6,662 bases of DNA from contig JAURLB010000141.1 in assembly GCA_030831445.1 (NCBI GenBank), positions 1 through 6,662 of the forward strand, written 5' to 3'. The notes under the pieces are model-generated. The model was not told where the DNA came from and ran no database searches. It saw only the letters and a list, made by a program, of their open reading frames with translations. Every line of letters begins with the position of its first letter. Positions within the stretch are counted from its first letter, which is position 1. Below, piece by piece: positions 1-5,417 of the stretch. The translations under genes were made by a program, and so were the position numbers. This stretch comes from Candidatus Nanopelagicales bacterium. GTDB lineage: Bacteria > Actinomycetota > Actinomycetes > S36-B12 > UBA5976.

Positions 1-1
1 C

Positions 2-106
2 GGCTTCTATAAGAAATTCGGATTGAGACATAATATCTTTAGGCATAAGAAGGGGATAGTAACAACTCAAGAAGGTTGTTACGTACTCGGTCCTACGGCC
101 AGTTAA
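2..106 (+). CDS. C-terminal end of a possible GNAT-family acetyltransferase (5' truncated by window edge)
   Basis: Frame 2 of the + strand is open from the left edge to a TAA at 104-106, encoding the last 34 residues of a protein. It begins GFYKKFGLRHNIF. This resembles the late GNAT motif (consensus roughly FYEKLGF followed by R or K), which lies near the C-terminus of acetyl-CoA-dependent N-acetyltransferases. The length remaining after the motif also suits that fold. The acetyl-CoA binding motif would lie upstream, outside the window, so the substrate cannot be guessed. The frame converges on the minus-strand zinc-ribbon gene, with a 14-base tail overlap. Only about 100 bases are visible, so an accidental open frame is possible. 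A competing minus-strand frame from 46 to the left edge is also open. Confidence 0.4.
   Translation, partial: GFYKKFGLRHNIFRHKKGIVTTQEGCYVLGPTAS
59..82. repeat. 8-bp perfect inverted repeat with 8-nt loop
   Basis: GTAACAAC at 59-66 and GTTGTTAC at 75-82 are exact reverse complements separated by 8 bases. The dyad lies 11 bases beyond the stop of the minus-strand zinc-ribbon gene, where a terminator would be expected. No T-run follows on either strand and the stem is A/T-rich. It also falls inside the partial + strand reading frame, so it may be accidental or a weak hairpin terminator. Confidence 0.35.
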
Positions 107-218
107 ATGTCAAACCGCAGTCATTGCATTTGTAATACATGACTGCAATGTTCCAGTGTTGCTTGACATTGAAGCTTCTGCAGACAGGGCATCGAGGCAT
201 CAAATCTTTGTTTGGCAT
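93..218 (-). CDS. 41-residue zinc-ribbon protein, function unknown
   Basis: This small basic protein has two CxxC knuckles: C10-P-V-C13 and C31-N-D-C34, separated by 17 residues. It ends seven residues after the second knuckle. A Cys4 pattern with YKCNDCGLTF is typical of a structural zinc ribbon, as in nucleic-acid-binding proteins and the N-terminal ribbons of some transposases. The same frame stays open upstream to 296, but that would run into the tRNA gene, so I chose ATG 216-218. That start lies exactly 6 nt after TATTTT (225-230), matching the leaderless spacing of other genes here. ATG 198-200 is an alternative start and would leave 35 residues. The gene lies 31 nt downstream of tRNA-Leu on the same strand. 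A remnant of a larger ribbon-containing protein cannot be excluded. Confidence 0.5.
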   Translation of the reverse strand: MPNKDLMPRCPVCRSFNVKQHWNIAVMYYKCNDCGLTFNWP

Positions 219-224
219 ACCCAA

Positions 225-230
225 AAAATA
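225..230 (-). promoter_or_regulatory. Candidate -10 element of the zinc-ribbon gene
   Basis: On the minus strand TATTTT is followed by 6 nt (TTGGGT) and then ATG 218-216. There is no purine-rich Shine-Dalgarno. The spacing matches a leaderless mRNA starting at the A of the ATG. The -35 region would overlap the 3' end of the tRNA (GACACA, weak). The same T-run could instead assist termination of the tRNA transcript. Confidence 0.35.
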
Positions 231-249
231 GAGCCGATATCTGACATTG

Positions 250-333
250 TGTCCGAGGGGGGACTTGAACCCCCATCCCCTTGCGAGGACTAGCACCTCA
301 AGCTAGCGCGTCTGCCTATTCCGCCACCCGGAC
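250..333 (-). tRNA. tRNA-Leu (anticodon GAG)
   Basis: Read on the minus strand, this folds as a class II tRNA. The acceptor stem GTCCGGG (333-327) pairs with CTCGGAC (257-251), with one G-T pair and discriminator A at 250. The anticodon stem CTAGC/GCTAG encloses the loop TTGAGGT, with anticodon GAG at 299-297, which reads CUC and CUU leucine codons. A long variable arm (CCTC, GCAA loop, GGGG) marks it as a leucine-type tRNA. The T arm is GGGGG-TTCAAGT-CCCCC. The 3' CCA is not encoded (bases 249-247 read CAA), so it would be added after transcription. The gene is divergent from the M20 peptidase. Confidence 0.97.
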
Positions 334-349
334 AAGTTTGGAGAGGTTA

Positions 350-355
350 AGCGTA
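350..355 (-). promoter_or_regulatory. Candidate -10 element of tRNA-Leu
   Basis: TACGCT on the minus strand lies 16 nt before the mature 5' end of the tRNA (333), leaving about a 10-nt leader if transcription starts 6-7 nt after it. The identical hexamer precedes the aldo/keto reductase and phosphatase genes. No convincing -35 was seen. Confidence 0.4.
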
Positions 356-393
356 GCAAGTCTGGACATGGCTTCAGAAATTGGCAGACTTGC
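356..393. repeat. 9-bp perfect inverted repeat overlapping the M20 peptidase promoter (possible operator)
   Basis: GCAAGTCTG at 356-364 is the exact reverse complement of CAGACTTGC at 385-393, with a 20-nt spacer. The right arm ends 3 nt before the peptidase ATG and contains its candidate -10 (CAGACT, 385-390). The left arm abuts the tRNA -10 (350-355) and touches the candidate -35 of the peptidase. If the peptidase mRNA is leaderless the repeat is not transcribed with it, which would favour an operator over an RNA hairpin. Confidence 0.45.
363..390 (+). promoter_or_regulatory. Candidate promoter of the M20 peptidase gene
   Basis: TGGACA at 363-368 matches the TTGACA -35 consensus at five of six bases. 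It is separated by 16 nt from CAGACT at 385-390, a weak -10 that keeps the A at position 2 and T at position 6. Six nucleotides then lead to ATG 397. No Shine-Dalgarno is present. Confidence 0.4.
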
Positions 394-396
394 CCA

Positions 397-1713
397 ATGA
401 CTTACACACCAATTACAGATATCGATAGCGAAGTAACCTCACTTGTGTCTCAACTAATTCAAGTTGATTCGACAAATTTCGGAGACGACACTGGCCCGGG
501 CGAAGCCGAGGTTGCAGAGTGCGTCGAAGCAATGCTGCGTGAAGTTGGATACGAACCGGAGCGATTTGAAACCTCTTCGTCTAAGCGTCAAGGAGTTTTT
601 CTACGGATACCAGGGGAAGATCCAACTCTGCCGGCGCTTCTCGCTCATGGGCATCTCGACGTCGTTCCTGCAGTCGGTAAGTGGTCGCACAATCCATTTG
701 GCGGCGAAATACATGACGGCATGGTGTGGGGTAGAGGCGCAGTGGATATGAAAGATGGGGATGGAATCTTGTTAAGTGTCGTACGAGCTTGGAAACGACA
801 CGGAATCAAACCTCGTAGAGATATCGCTCTCTTGTTCTTGCCAGACGAGGAAGCGGGTGGTCGCCATGGAGCACATTGGTTGGTGGATAACCGGCCAGAA
901 TTCTTTGAAGGTGTGAGTGAAGCTGTTGGAGAGGTGGGTGGATTCTCTTTTCAAGTGAACAAAGATCTCAATCTCTACTTCATTCAAACTGCAGAGAAGG
1001 GTATCCGCTGGATGCAGTTGATTGCTGAGGGAAAAGCTGGACACGGTGCGATGCACAATGATACGAATGCAGTAACGGAATTAGCTGAGACTGTGAGTCG
1101 TATTGGAAAGCATCGATTTGAACGCAGGCTCACTAAGACCAATATTGCATTAGTCAAAGCTATCTCTGAAGCTTTCAATCTTGATATTGATCCGAGTGAT
1201 GTGGAAAGTTTGGTGAAAGTTTTGGGGCCAACCGCACGAACAATTGGTGCGTCCTTTGCTAACACAGCAAAACCTACAATGCTTGAAGCGGGTTATAAAG
1301 TCAACGTGGTGCCAGGTGAAGCTACAGCGATGATAGATGCTCGTGTTTTGCCCGGTTTTGAAGATGAATTCGATCTAGAATTCAACAAGCTCCTAGGCGA
1401 GAACGTTCGACGTAACGATGTAATTTCAGATATTGCGCTCGAAACTGAATTTGAAGGAGCGATGGTGGACTTGATGGCAGCGTCGCTGTCTGCTGAAGAC
1501 CCGAATGCTCGGACCGTCCCGTATCTGCTCAGTGGCGGCACGGATGCAAAAGCTTTCGCACGACTCGGGATTCGATGTTTCGGCTTTATCCCATTGCAGT
1601 TACCGCCTGAACTGGACTTTGCCGCACTCTTTCACGGTGTGGATGAAAGAGTGCCGGTGGCATCATTGGAGTTCGGCGCAAGAGTGATGGAACGGTTTTT
1701 GCGTCAAGCTTGA
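397..1713 (+). CDS. M20-family zinc metallopeptidase/deacylase (dipeptidase or DapE-like)
   Basis: This 438-residue cytoplasmic hydrolase has the two-domain M20 layout. The metal ligands and catalytic residues are visible: H86 and catalytic D88 in HGHLD, bridging D117 in WGRGAVDMKDG, the E151-E152 pair in PDEEAGG (catalytic base and ligand), probably E179, and H413 in LFHGVDE. A lid/dimerisation domain of about residues 200-320 carries GHGA (215-218). M20 enzymes use two zinc or cobalt ions to hydrolyse amide bonds in dipeptides, N-acyl amino acids or N-succinyl-diaminopimelate. Sequence alone does not decide among these. The mycobacterial homologue in this neighbourhood, as I recall, is named dapE2 (Rv2141c), but that label is not proof of lysine biosynthesis. 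The ATG has no Shine-Dalgarno and probably opens a leaderless mRNA. The 3' end overlaps the convergent aldo/keto reductase homologue by 10 bases. Confidence 0.93.
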   Translation: MTYTPITDIDSEVTSLVSQLIQVDSTNFGDDTGPGEAEVAECVEAMLREVGYEPERFETSSSKRQGVFLRIPGEDPTLPALLAHGHLDVVPAVGKWSHNPFGGEIHDGMVWGRGAVDMKDGDGILLSVVRAWKRHGIKPRRDIALLFLPDEEAGGRHGAHWLVDNRPEFFEGVSEAVGEVGGFSFQVNKDLNLYFIQTAEKGIRWMQLIAEGKAGHGAMHNDTNAVTELAETVSRIGKHRFERRLTKTNIALVKAISEAFNLDIDPSDVESLVKVLGPTARTIGASFANTAKPTMLEAGYKVNVVPGEATAMIDARVLPGFEDEFDLEFNKLLGENVRRNDVISDIALETEFEGAMVDLMAASLSAEDPNARTVPYLLSGGTDAKAFARLGIRCFGFIPLQLPPELDFAALFHGVDERVPVASLEFGARVMERFLRQA

Positions 1714-2606
1714 TGCGCACGAATTACATCATTCAAGGCGTCTCGAATGGTTTCGGGTAGATCAAAATCTATTTCGCTCAAGATCGCTCGAAGTTGAGCA
1801 ACTGTACGTGGACCAATGATTGCAGCCCCAACCTGTTCTTGATTGAGTAGCCACGCTAGAGCGATAGTTGATGAAGAAACACCCAGTCCTTGGGCAGCTT
1901 TTTCAACGGCTTCTACTATTGCAAGATTTGAAGGTGTGAAATATTTCTTGGTTCTAGCCTGCAGATGCGGCGATGCGGCCCTCGAGTCTGCAGGAATCGT
2001 TGCTCGATATTTCCCAGTCAAAACTCCACTTGCTAATGCTGCAGTTGCAAAAATTCTTCGATTTTTCGCGGCTACTTGTTGTAAGCGTTCTTCCGCTTCT
2101 CCATCTAAAAGTGAGTAGTTAAAGTGTTCTCCAGCGTAGAGTGCATCACGCATATCGGCTTGAAGTCTTACGGATTTCCACGCCGGAACATTGCGAAACA
2201 TCACCCCATCGACTTTTCTATCGTCGTAAAGCTTGATGATTTCCTGCGAAATATTTGGCCACATTTCCAACGACATTATCGGTTCGACAACAAGGTAATC
2301 AATGTGATCAATTTCCAGCGAGACCAGAATGCTTTGAACTTTGTCAACAAAAAGTCGCCGATTCTCATTCGTTTGTAGATGTAGCGAAATCTGGTAAGAG
2401 TCTCGAGGTTTGCCCTTGAGGGCTACTTGAATAATCTGAAACACATTCGGGTTGAATTCTGCGGATGTATCAACAAGTGAACCACCAGCTTCGAAAAAAA
2501 CTTCAATCTGTTCACGAGCTTCAAAGTCATCAGTATCTCGTCCCCAAGTAAGGGAGCCAAGGCCAAGTGCGCTTATAGGTCGACCTTGAAACAAGCGAGT
2601 TTTCAT
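1704..2606 (-). CDS. Aldo/keto reductase-fold protein with degenerate catalytic tetrad
   Basis: This 300-residue TIM-barrel protein is recognisable as AKR family from GLGSLTWGRDTD (15-26), VDTS (45-48), SGVLTGKYR (193-201), PADSRAASP (205-213) and the C-terminal NADP(H)-binding motif IIGPRTVAQLR (263-273). Active AKRs use a D-Y-K-H tetrad. Here D46 remains, but by alignment with the family the tyrosine is F51 (DTSAEF), the lysine of the TK strand is L75 (QISLHL) and the histidine of the QVH strand is E108 (VVEP). Conventional carbonyl reduction therefore looks unlikely. It may bind cofactor or ligand without this chemistry, or do something else. I chose ATG 2604-2606, since earlier starts in the frame would run into uppP. 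TACGCT lies 6 nt before this ATG. The gene is divergent from uppP and convergent with the M20 gene. Confidence 0.88.
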   Translation of the reverse strand: MKTRLFQGRPISALGLGSLTWGRDTDDFEAREQIEVFFEAGGSLVDTSAEFNPNVFQIIQVALKGKPRDSYQISLHLQTNENRRLFVDKVQSILVSLEIDHIDYLVVEPIMSLEMWPNISQEIIKLYDDRKVDGVMFRNVPAWKSVRLQADMRDALYAGEHFNYSLLDGEAEERLQQVAAKNRRIFATAALASGVLTGKYRATIPADSRAASPHLQARTKKYFTPSNLAIVEAVEKAAQGLGVSSSTIALAWLLNQEQVGAAIIGPRTVAQLRAILSEIDFDLPETIRDALNDVIRAHQA

Positions 2607-2612
2607 AACCGA

Positions 2613-2618
2613 AGCGTA
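2613..2618 (-). promoter_or_regulatory. Candidate -10 of the aldo/keto reductase homologue
   Basis: On the minus strand TACGCT is followed by TCGGTT (6 nt) and ATG 2606-2604, with no Shine-Dalgarno. It lies in the 44-bp divergent region shared with uppP. No clear -35 is visible, and the -35 region would overlap the uppP -10 on the other strand. Confidence 0.5.
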
Positions 2619-2638
2619 ATAGCAATGCCGGTGTCCAC

Positions 2639-2644
2639 TAGATT
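2639..2644 (+). promoter_or_regulatory. Candidate -10 of uppP
   Basis: TAGATT is followed by TCGCGT (6 nt) and then GTG 2651, which is immediately followed by ATG 2654. There is no Shine-Dalgarno before either codon. The spacing fits a leaderless transcript beginning at the GTG. Two back-to-back promoters are packed into 44 bp, so they may interfere with each other. Confidence 0.5.
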
Positions 2645-2650
2645 TCGCGT

Positions 2651-3463
2651 GTGATGGATTGGGTTCAGGCGCTTGCTCTGGGAGTGGTACAAGGATTGAC
2701 TGAATTCCTTCCAATCTCGTCGACTGCTCACGTCTTTATTTTTTCAAAAATATTCGGCTGGGGAGACCCGGGTGCTGCCTTCTCCGCGATTATTCAAATC
2801 GGAACAGAAATGGCAGTCATTATCTATTTTCGCAAAGATATTACTGAAGTTTTTAGGAATATATTGAAAGCAGTAACCGACAAGCAATTCCGAAGAAGTG
2901 GTGATGCGAAAACTTCAATCGCACTTGTTGTTGGAAGCTTTCCAATACTTGTTATTGGTTTCGCTTTGCGTGACCTCATTGAAACAGATGTCCGTAATCT
3001 CTACCTAGTCGCAACCATGCTCATCGTGTTTGGAGTCATTCTTCTGCTAGTAGAGCAGTATTCAAGACCTCGGGATACTCAAGATCTCACATATAAAGCG
3101 AGCATGCTCATCGGGCTATCGCAAGCCCTTGCGCTCATACCAGGAGTATCCCGGTCTGGCGCAACTATTAGCGCAGGTCTAGCACTTGGCTATAGCCGTA
3201 ACCAGAGCACTCGATTCGCATTTCTTCTTGCTATTCCGGCCGTATTTGCTTCGGGACTTTTCGAATTGCGTCATGGATTCGACGGGGAATTTTCTTGGGG
3301 AACAACTCTTCTTGCAACCATTGCGTCATTTTGCGTTGGCATGCTTGTTATTCGTTGGTTTATGAGATTTATCTCAAAATACAGTTTCTCGATATTTGGT
3401 TGGTATCGAATTATTCTTGGAATATCGATATTGCTCGCTCTTAGTTCAGGTCTACTTGCCTAA
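2651..3463 (+). CDS. uppP: Undecaprenyl-diphosphate phosphatase (UppP/BacA)
   Basis: This 270-residue polytopic inner-membrane enzyme removes a phosphate from undecaprenyl diphosphate to regenerate the lipid carrier for peptidoglycan and other envelope polymers. Excess activity is associated with bacitracin resistance. Both family signatures are present: QGLTEFLPISSTAH (14-27), with Q14, E18 and H27 as the QxxxE and catalytic histidine positions, and PGVSRSGAT (164-172), with the essential arginine at R168. Several hydrophobic segments follow, including about 92-110, 117-135, 190-207, 220-240 and 253-269. The length is normal for the family. The start is either GTG 2651 or the adjacent ATG 2654. 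I took GTG because it sits at the same distance from a -10 as other genes here. The histidine phosphatase gene follows after 26 nt. Confidence 0.97.
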   Translation: MMDWVQALALGVVQGLTEFLPISSTAHVFIFSKIFGWGDPGAAFSAIIQIGTEMAVIIYFRKDITEVFRNILKAVTDKQFRRSGDAKTSIALVVGSFPILVIGFALRDLIETDVRNLYLVATMLIVFGVILLLVEQYSRPRDTQDLTYKASMLIGLSQALALIPGVSRSGATISAGLALGYSRNQSTRFAFLLAIPAVFASGLFELRHGFDGEFSWGTTLLATIASFCVGMLVIRWFMRFISKYSFSIFGWYRIILGISILLALSSGLLA

Positions 3464-3483
3464 AATCTATTTTCAATTACGCT
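3456..3483 (+). promoter_or_regulatory. Candidate internal promoter of the histidine phosphatase gene
   Basis: TTGCCT at 3456-3461 (four of six matches to TTGACA) overlaps the uppP stop region. A 16-nt spacer leads to TACGCT at 3478-3483, then 6 nt (CTGAAC) precede the GTG start at 3490. No Shine-Dalgarno is present. The three-gene set could therefore be transcribed independently of uppP. Confidence 0.5.
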
Positions 3484-3489
3484 CTGAAC

Positions 3490-4119
3490 GTGCCAGTACT
3501 GTATCTCGTGCGTCATGCCCAGAGCACCGCGAACGCTGAGGGAATACTTGCTGGAAAACTACCTGGCATAACTCTCGACAAAACTGGGAAAAAACAAGCA
3601 GAGAAATTAGCAAAATTTCTCGCGACGATTGATTTTGAAAAAGTCATTGCAAGTCCGTTAGAAAGAACGCAAGAAACTGCAGCGATACTTCGGCCGGATG
3701 CAGAGGTGAAGCTCGATTACAGGATCGCAGAATGTGACTATGGAGACTGGTCAGGCCAGAAGATCGAACAGCTCCAAAAAGAGGACTTGTGGAAAACAAT
3801 TCAGCGACAACCCTCGATTGTGACATTTCCAGGTGGTGAAGCAATGAGCGATATGTTTGCTCGTGCTTGGAGTGCGATTGAATTTTGGAATGAGGAGATA
3901 CAAGGAAATTACCTGATGGTGAGTCATGCTGACGTGATAAAAGCCATCGTAGCCCAGTCACTAGGTATGGAACTCGATAATTTTCAACGTATCGCGATCC
4001 GACCGGCAAGTTTGACGGTCATTTCTTTCAATCCACAGCCAATGTTGATGCTGCTCAATTTTGGACTTGATAATATAAAAAAATCACCGAACAAACCAGT
4101 GCCGGGGGGAGGGAAGTAA
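3490..4119 (+). CDS. Histidine phosphatase / phosphomutase-like protein, MSMEG_4193 family
   Basis: This 209-residue protein belongs to the histidine phosphatase (phosphoglycerate mutase-like) superfamily. The catalytic core is complete: R8-H9-A10 in LVRHAQSTAN (H9 is the phospho-accepting histidine), R59 in SPLERTQET, the acidic E81 in ECDYGDWSG and H146 in VSHADVIKAI. The fold forms a phosphohistidine intermediate and acts as a phosphatase or mutase on small phosphorylated metabolites. The substrate of this subfamily is unknown to me. From memory, it is one of three families that co-occur across Actinobacteria with DUF3090 and a PI-kinase-like protein. All three are adjacent here. The start is GTG 3490, which places the RHA motif at the usual position after a short beta strand. 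The C-terminal tail is glycine- and lysine-rich, and its codons double as the Shine-Dalgarno of the next gene. Confidence 0.92.
   Translation: MPVLYLVRHAQSTANAEGILAGKLPGITLDKTGKKQAEKLAKFLATIDFEKVIASPLERTQETAAILRPDAEVKLDYRIAECDYGDWSGQKIEQLQKEDLWKTIQRQPSIVTFPGGEAMSDMFARAWSAIEFWNEEIQGNYLMVSHADVIKAIVAQSLGMELDNFQRIAIRPASLTVISFNPQPMLMLLNFGLDNIKKSPNKPVPGGGK
4104..4113 (+). promoter_or_regulatory. Strong Shine-Dalgarno for the DUF3090 gene
   Basis: GGGGGGAGGG contains GGAGG (4108-4112), 7 nt before ATG 4120. It lies within the last codons of the phosphatase gene, whose TAA directly abuts the ATG. It is the only strong ribosome binding site I found in the window and belongs to a gene inside a transcript, in contrast to the likely leaderless genes. 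Confidence 0.85.
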
Positions 4120-4662
4120 ATGCGCATCTTGTATGAATTTAGCCAACCTGAACGTTTTGTGGTGGGGACTGTTGGGTTGCCCGGCGAACGCGCATTTTAT
4201 TTACAGGTTTCAAATCAAAAAAGGGTAGTGACTGTCGCGATAGAAAAAGGTCAAGCCAGCGTTCTCGCAAATGGGCTTGAAAAACTCTTGGAGGATCTTC
4301 ATAGGATGGGTCAAGATGTACCGATGGTTGAACCGGGTGATCTTGATTTAGAGCCACTTGAATTGCCAGTAGATCCTGAATTTGTTGCGTACTCAATGGG
4401 TTTGGCTTGGAATGCTGAAGCTGAGCTCCTCACGCTTGAAATACACGCCGAATCCGATGAAATCCCAGATGTAGAGGAAAATCCTGATAGCGGACCTGAA
4501 TGTTTACGCGTACGGATTAACTTGTTACAAGCACGTTCGTTTATCTCTCGCACACAAAAAGTGGTAGCGGCAGGCCGACCTTTGTGCACATTTTGCCAAT
4601 ATCCAATTGACCCGCAAGGTCACGTATGTCCTAGGTCCAATGGATTCAGACGCGGAATTTAA
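4120..4662 (+). CDS. DUF3090 family protein with C-terminal zinc site
   Basis: This 180-residue protein is recognisable from its start (MRILYEFSQPERFVVGTVGLPG), the segment FVAYSMGLAWNAE (88-100) and its cysteine-rich end. The C-terminus GRPLCTFCQYPIDPQGHVCPR-type motif offers C156, C159, H168 and C170 as a likely zinc site. It is followed by the conserved NGFR. The N-terminal part reads as mixed beta strands. Acidic linkers lie at about 70-87 and 110-127. No catalytic motif is evident. The function is unknown. It begins immediately after the phosphatase stop and overlaps the next gene by 23 nt, so the three products are probably made together and may interact. A structural or RNA/protein-binding zinc finger is one possibility, by inference only. 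Confidence 0.9.
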   Translation: MRILYEFSQPERFVVGTVGLPGERAFYLQVSNQKRVVTVAIEKGQASVLANGLEKLLEDLHRMGQDVPMVEPGDLDLEPLELPVDPEFVAYSMGLAWNAEAELLTLEIHAESDEIPDVEENPDSGPECLRVRINLLQARSFISRTQKVVAAGRPLCTFCQYPIDPQGHVCPRSNGFRRGI

Positions 4663-5398
4663 TAGTTTAGAACCTGCCGATTGGCAGATTGTTGGGCGCA
4701 TCCCGCAATCAAGTAACAATGCGTTATTGATTGAAAACAGTGGCATTCAAGGTGTTTACAAATCTGTCAGGGGGGAGCGTCCTTTATGGGACTTTCCCAG
4801 TGAAACGCTAACGAAGAGAGAAATGCAGGCGTTCCTCATTGATCGCCATTTTGGGTTTAACCTCATTCCCTCCACCATTTGGATTGAAACCGATGAACTT
4901 GGGCCAGGAATCATTCAAAGATTTATCCCTAATGCTCAGTCATCTGATGTCCGATTGATAGGTGAGGATGTAGATGCGCAGGATTGGATAACTGTAGTGA
5001 AGGGCGAAATCGACGAAGAGGAGATTTTCCTCCAACATACAACATACGAGGATGTCTTCCATGCAGCAGTATTCGACGCGCTAATCAATAATTCTGATCG
5101 AAAAGCGGGTCATCTCTTGCGAGATGCCACAAAAAAACTTTGGCTCATCGACCACGGCGTAAGTTTTCATATAGAAGACAAGTTACGGACAATTCTTTGG
5201 GGTTGGATCGGAGATCACATTCCTGGATCATTACATGAGACATTACAGGAGTCTCTCAAAAATTCAGAATGGCGAAATTCTTGGCTGTTGAACGAACAGG
5301 AACTCGAAGCATTTGAGTCGCGCATAAAAATGCTACTGGTGCAAGGAATGCCGGAGCCCAATTCGAATTGGCCATCATTGCCCAGCCCTATCTATTGA
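4640..5398 (+). CDS. SCO1664 family protein, PI3/4-kinase-like fold
   Basis: This 252-residue protein has kinase-like landmarks in order. K41 in GVYKSVRGERPLWDFP is a candidate ATP-binding lysine, and E61 in KREMQAF a candidate helix-C glutamate. A hinge-like LGPGIIQRFI (87-96) follows. FDALINNSDRKAGHLL (145-160) has D153 as the possible catalytic aspartate, and LIDHG (169-173) has D171 in the DFG-like metal-binding position. This arrangement resembles phosphatidylinositol 3/4-kinases and HipA-type kinases, but activity and substrate are unknown. I chose ATG 4640. The frame extends upstream to a TTG at 4607, but family similarity begins around EPADWQIVGR. The start overlaps DUF3090 by 23 nt with only a weak AGG (4633-4635), pointing to translational coupling. 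It is followed 19 nt later by mshC. Confidence 0.88.
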   Translation: MDSDAEFNSLEPADWQIVGRIPQSSNNALLIENSGIQGVYKSVRGERPLWDFPSETLTKREMQAFLIDRHFGFNLIPSTIWIETDELGPGIIQRFIPNAQSSDVRLIGEDVDAQDWITVVKGEIDEEEIFLQHTTYEDVFHAAVFDALINNSDRKAGHLLRDATKKLWLIDHGVSFHIEDKLRTILWGWIGDHIPGSLHETLQESLKNSEWRNSWLLNEQELEAFESRIKMLLVQGMPEPNSNWPSLPSPIY

Positions 5399-5405
5399 CC
5401 TTAGG

Positions 5406-5411
5406 TAGGCT
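5406..5411 (+). promoter_or_regulatory. Candidate -10 of mshC
   Basis: TAGGCT is followed by ATTTGC (6 nt) and the GTG start at 5418, with no Shine-Dalgarno. It lies in the 19-nt gap after the SCO1664-like gene. No good -35 is seen at normal spacing. It suggests that mshC can be transcribed on its own, as a leaderless mRNA. Confidence 0.5.
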
Positions 5412-5417
5412 ATTTGC

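Noticed and set aside
1..46. Minus-strand open frame beginning at ATG 46-44 (MPKDIMSQSEFLIEA) and running off the left edge
   Set aside because: Only 15 codons are visible, with no recognisable motif or ribosome binding site, and it conflicts with the GNAT-like + strand frame. It cannot be supported as a gene here.
219..296. N-terminal extension of the zinc-ribbon frame to 67 residues
   Set aside because: It would begin inside the anticodon region of tRNA-Leu and translate half of the tRNA gene. The start at 218 has its own -10-like element.
772..1541. Antisense frames of 80-95 codons opposite the M20 gene, and similar shadows opposite the other genes
   Set aside because: They lie fully within genes with clear family motifs, have no recognisable domains, and read as serine-rich antisense shadows.
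1958..1994. 8-bp inverted repeat CCTGCAGA...TCTGCAGG with a 21-nt spacer
   Set aside because: It lies inside the aldo/keto reductase coding sequence, has no T-run or nearby start, and is explained by codons of conserved family sequence. It is likely chance.
2607..2714. Longer 336-residue version of the aldo/keto reductase homologue starting at 2714
   Set aside because: The extra 36 residues overlap the uppP start region antisense and are not AKR-like (proline-rich). The family N-terminus begins at MKTRLFQGRPIS with ATG 2604-2606.
4601..4639. TTG 4607 as start of the SCO1664-like protein
   Set aside because: The extra 11 residues have no family similarity that I can recognise. ATG 4640 fits the coupled overlap better and needs no rare start codon.
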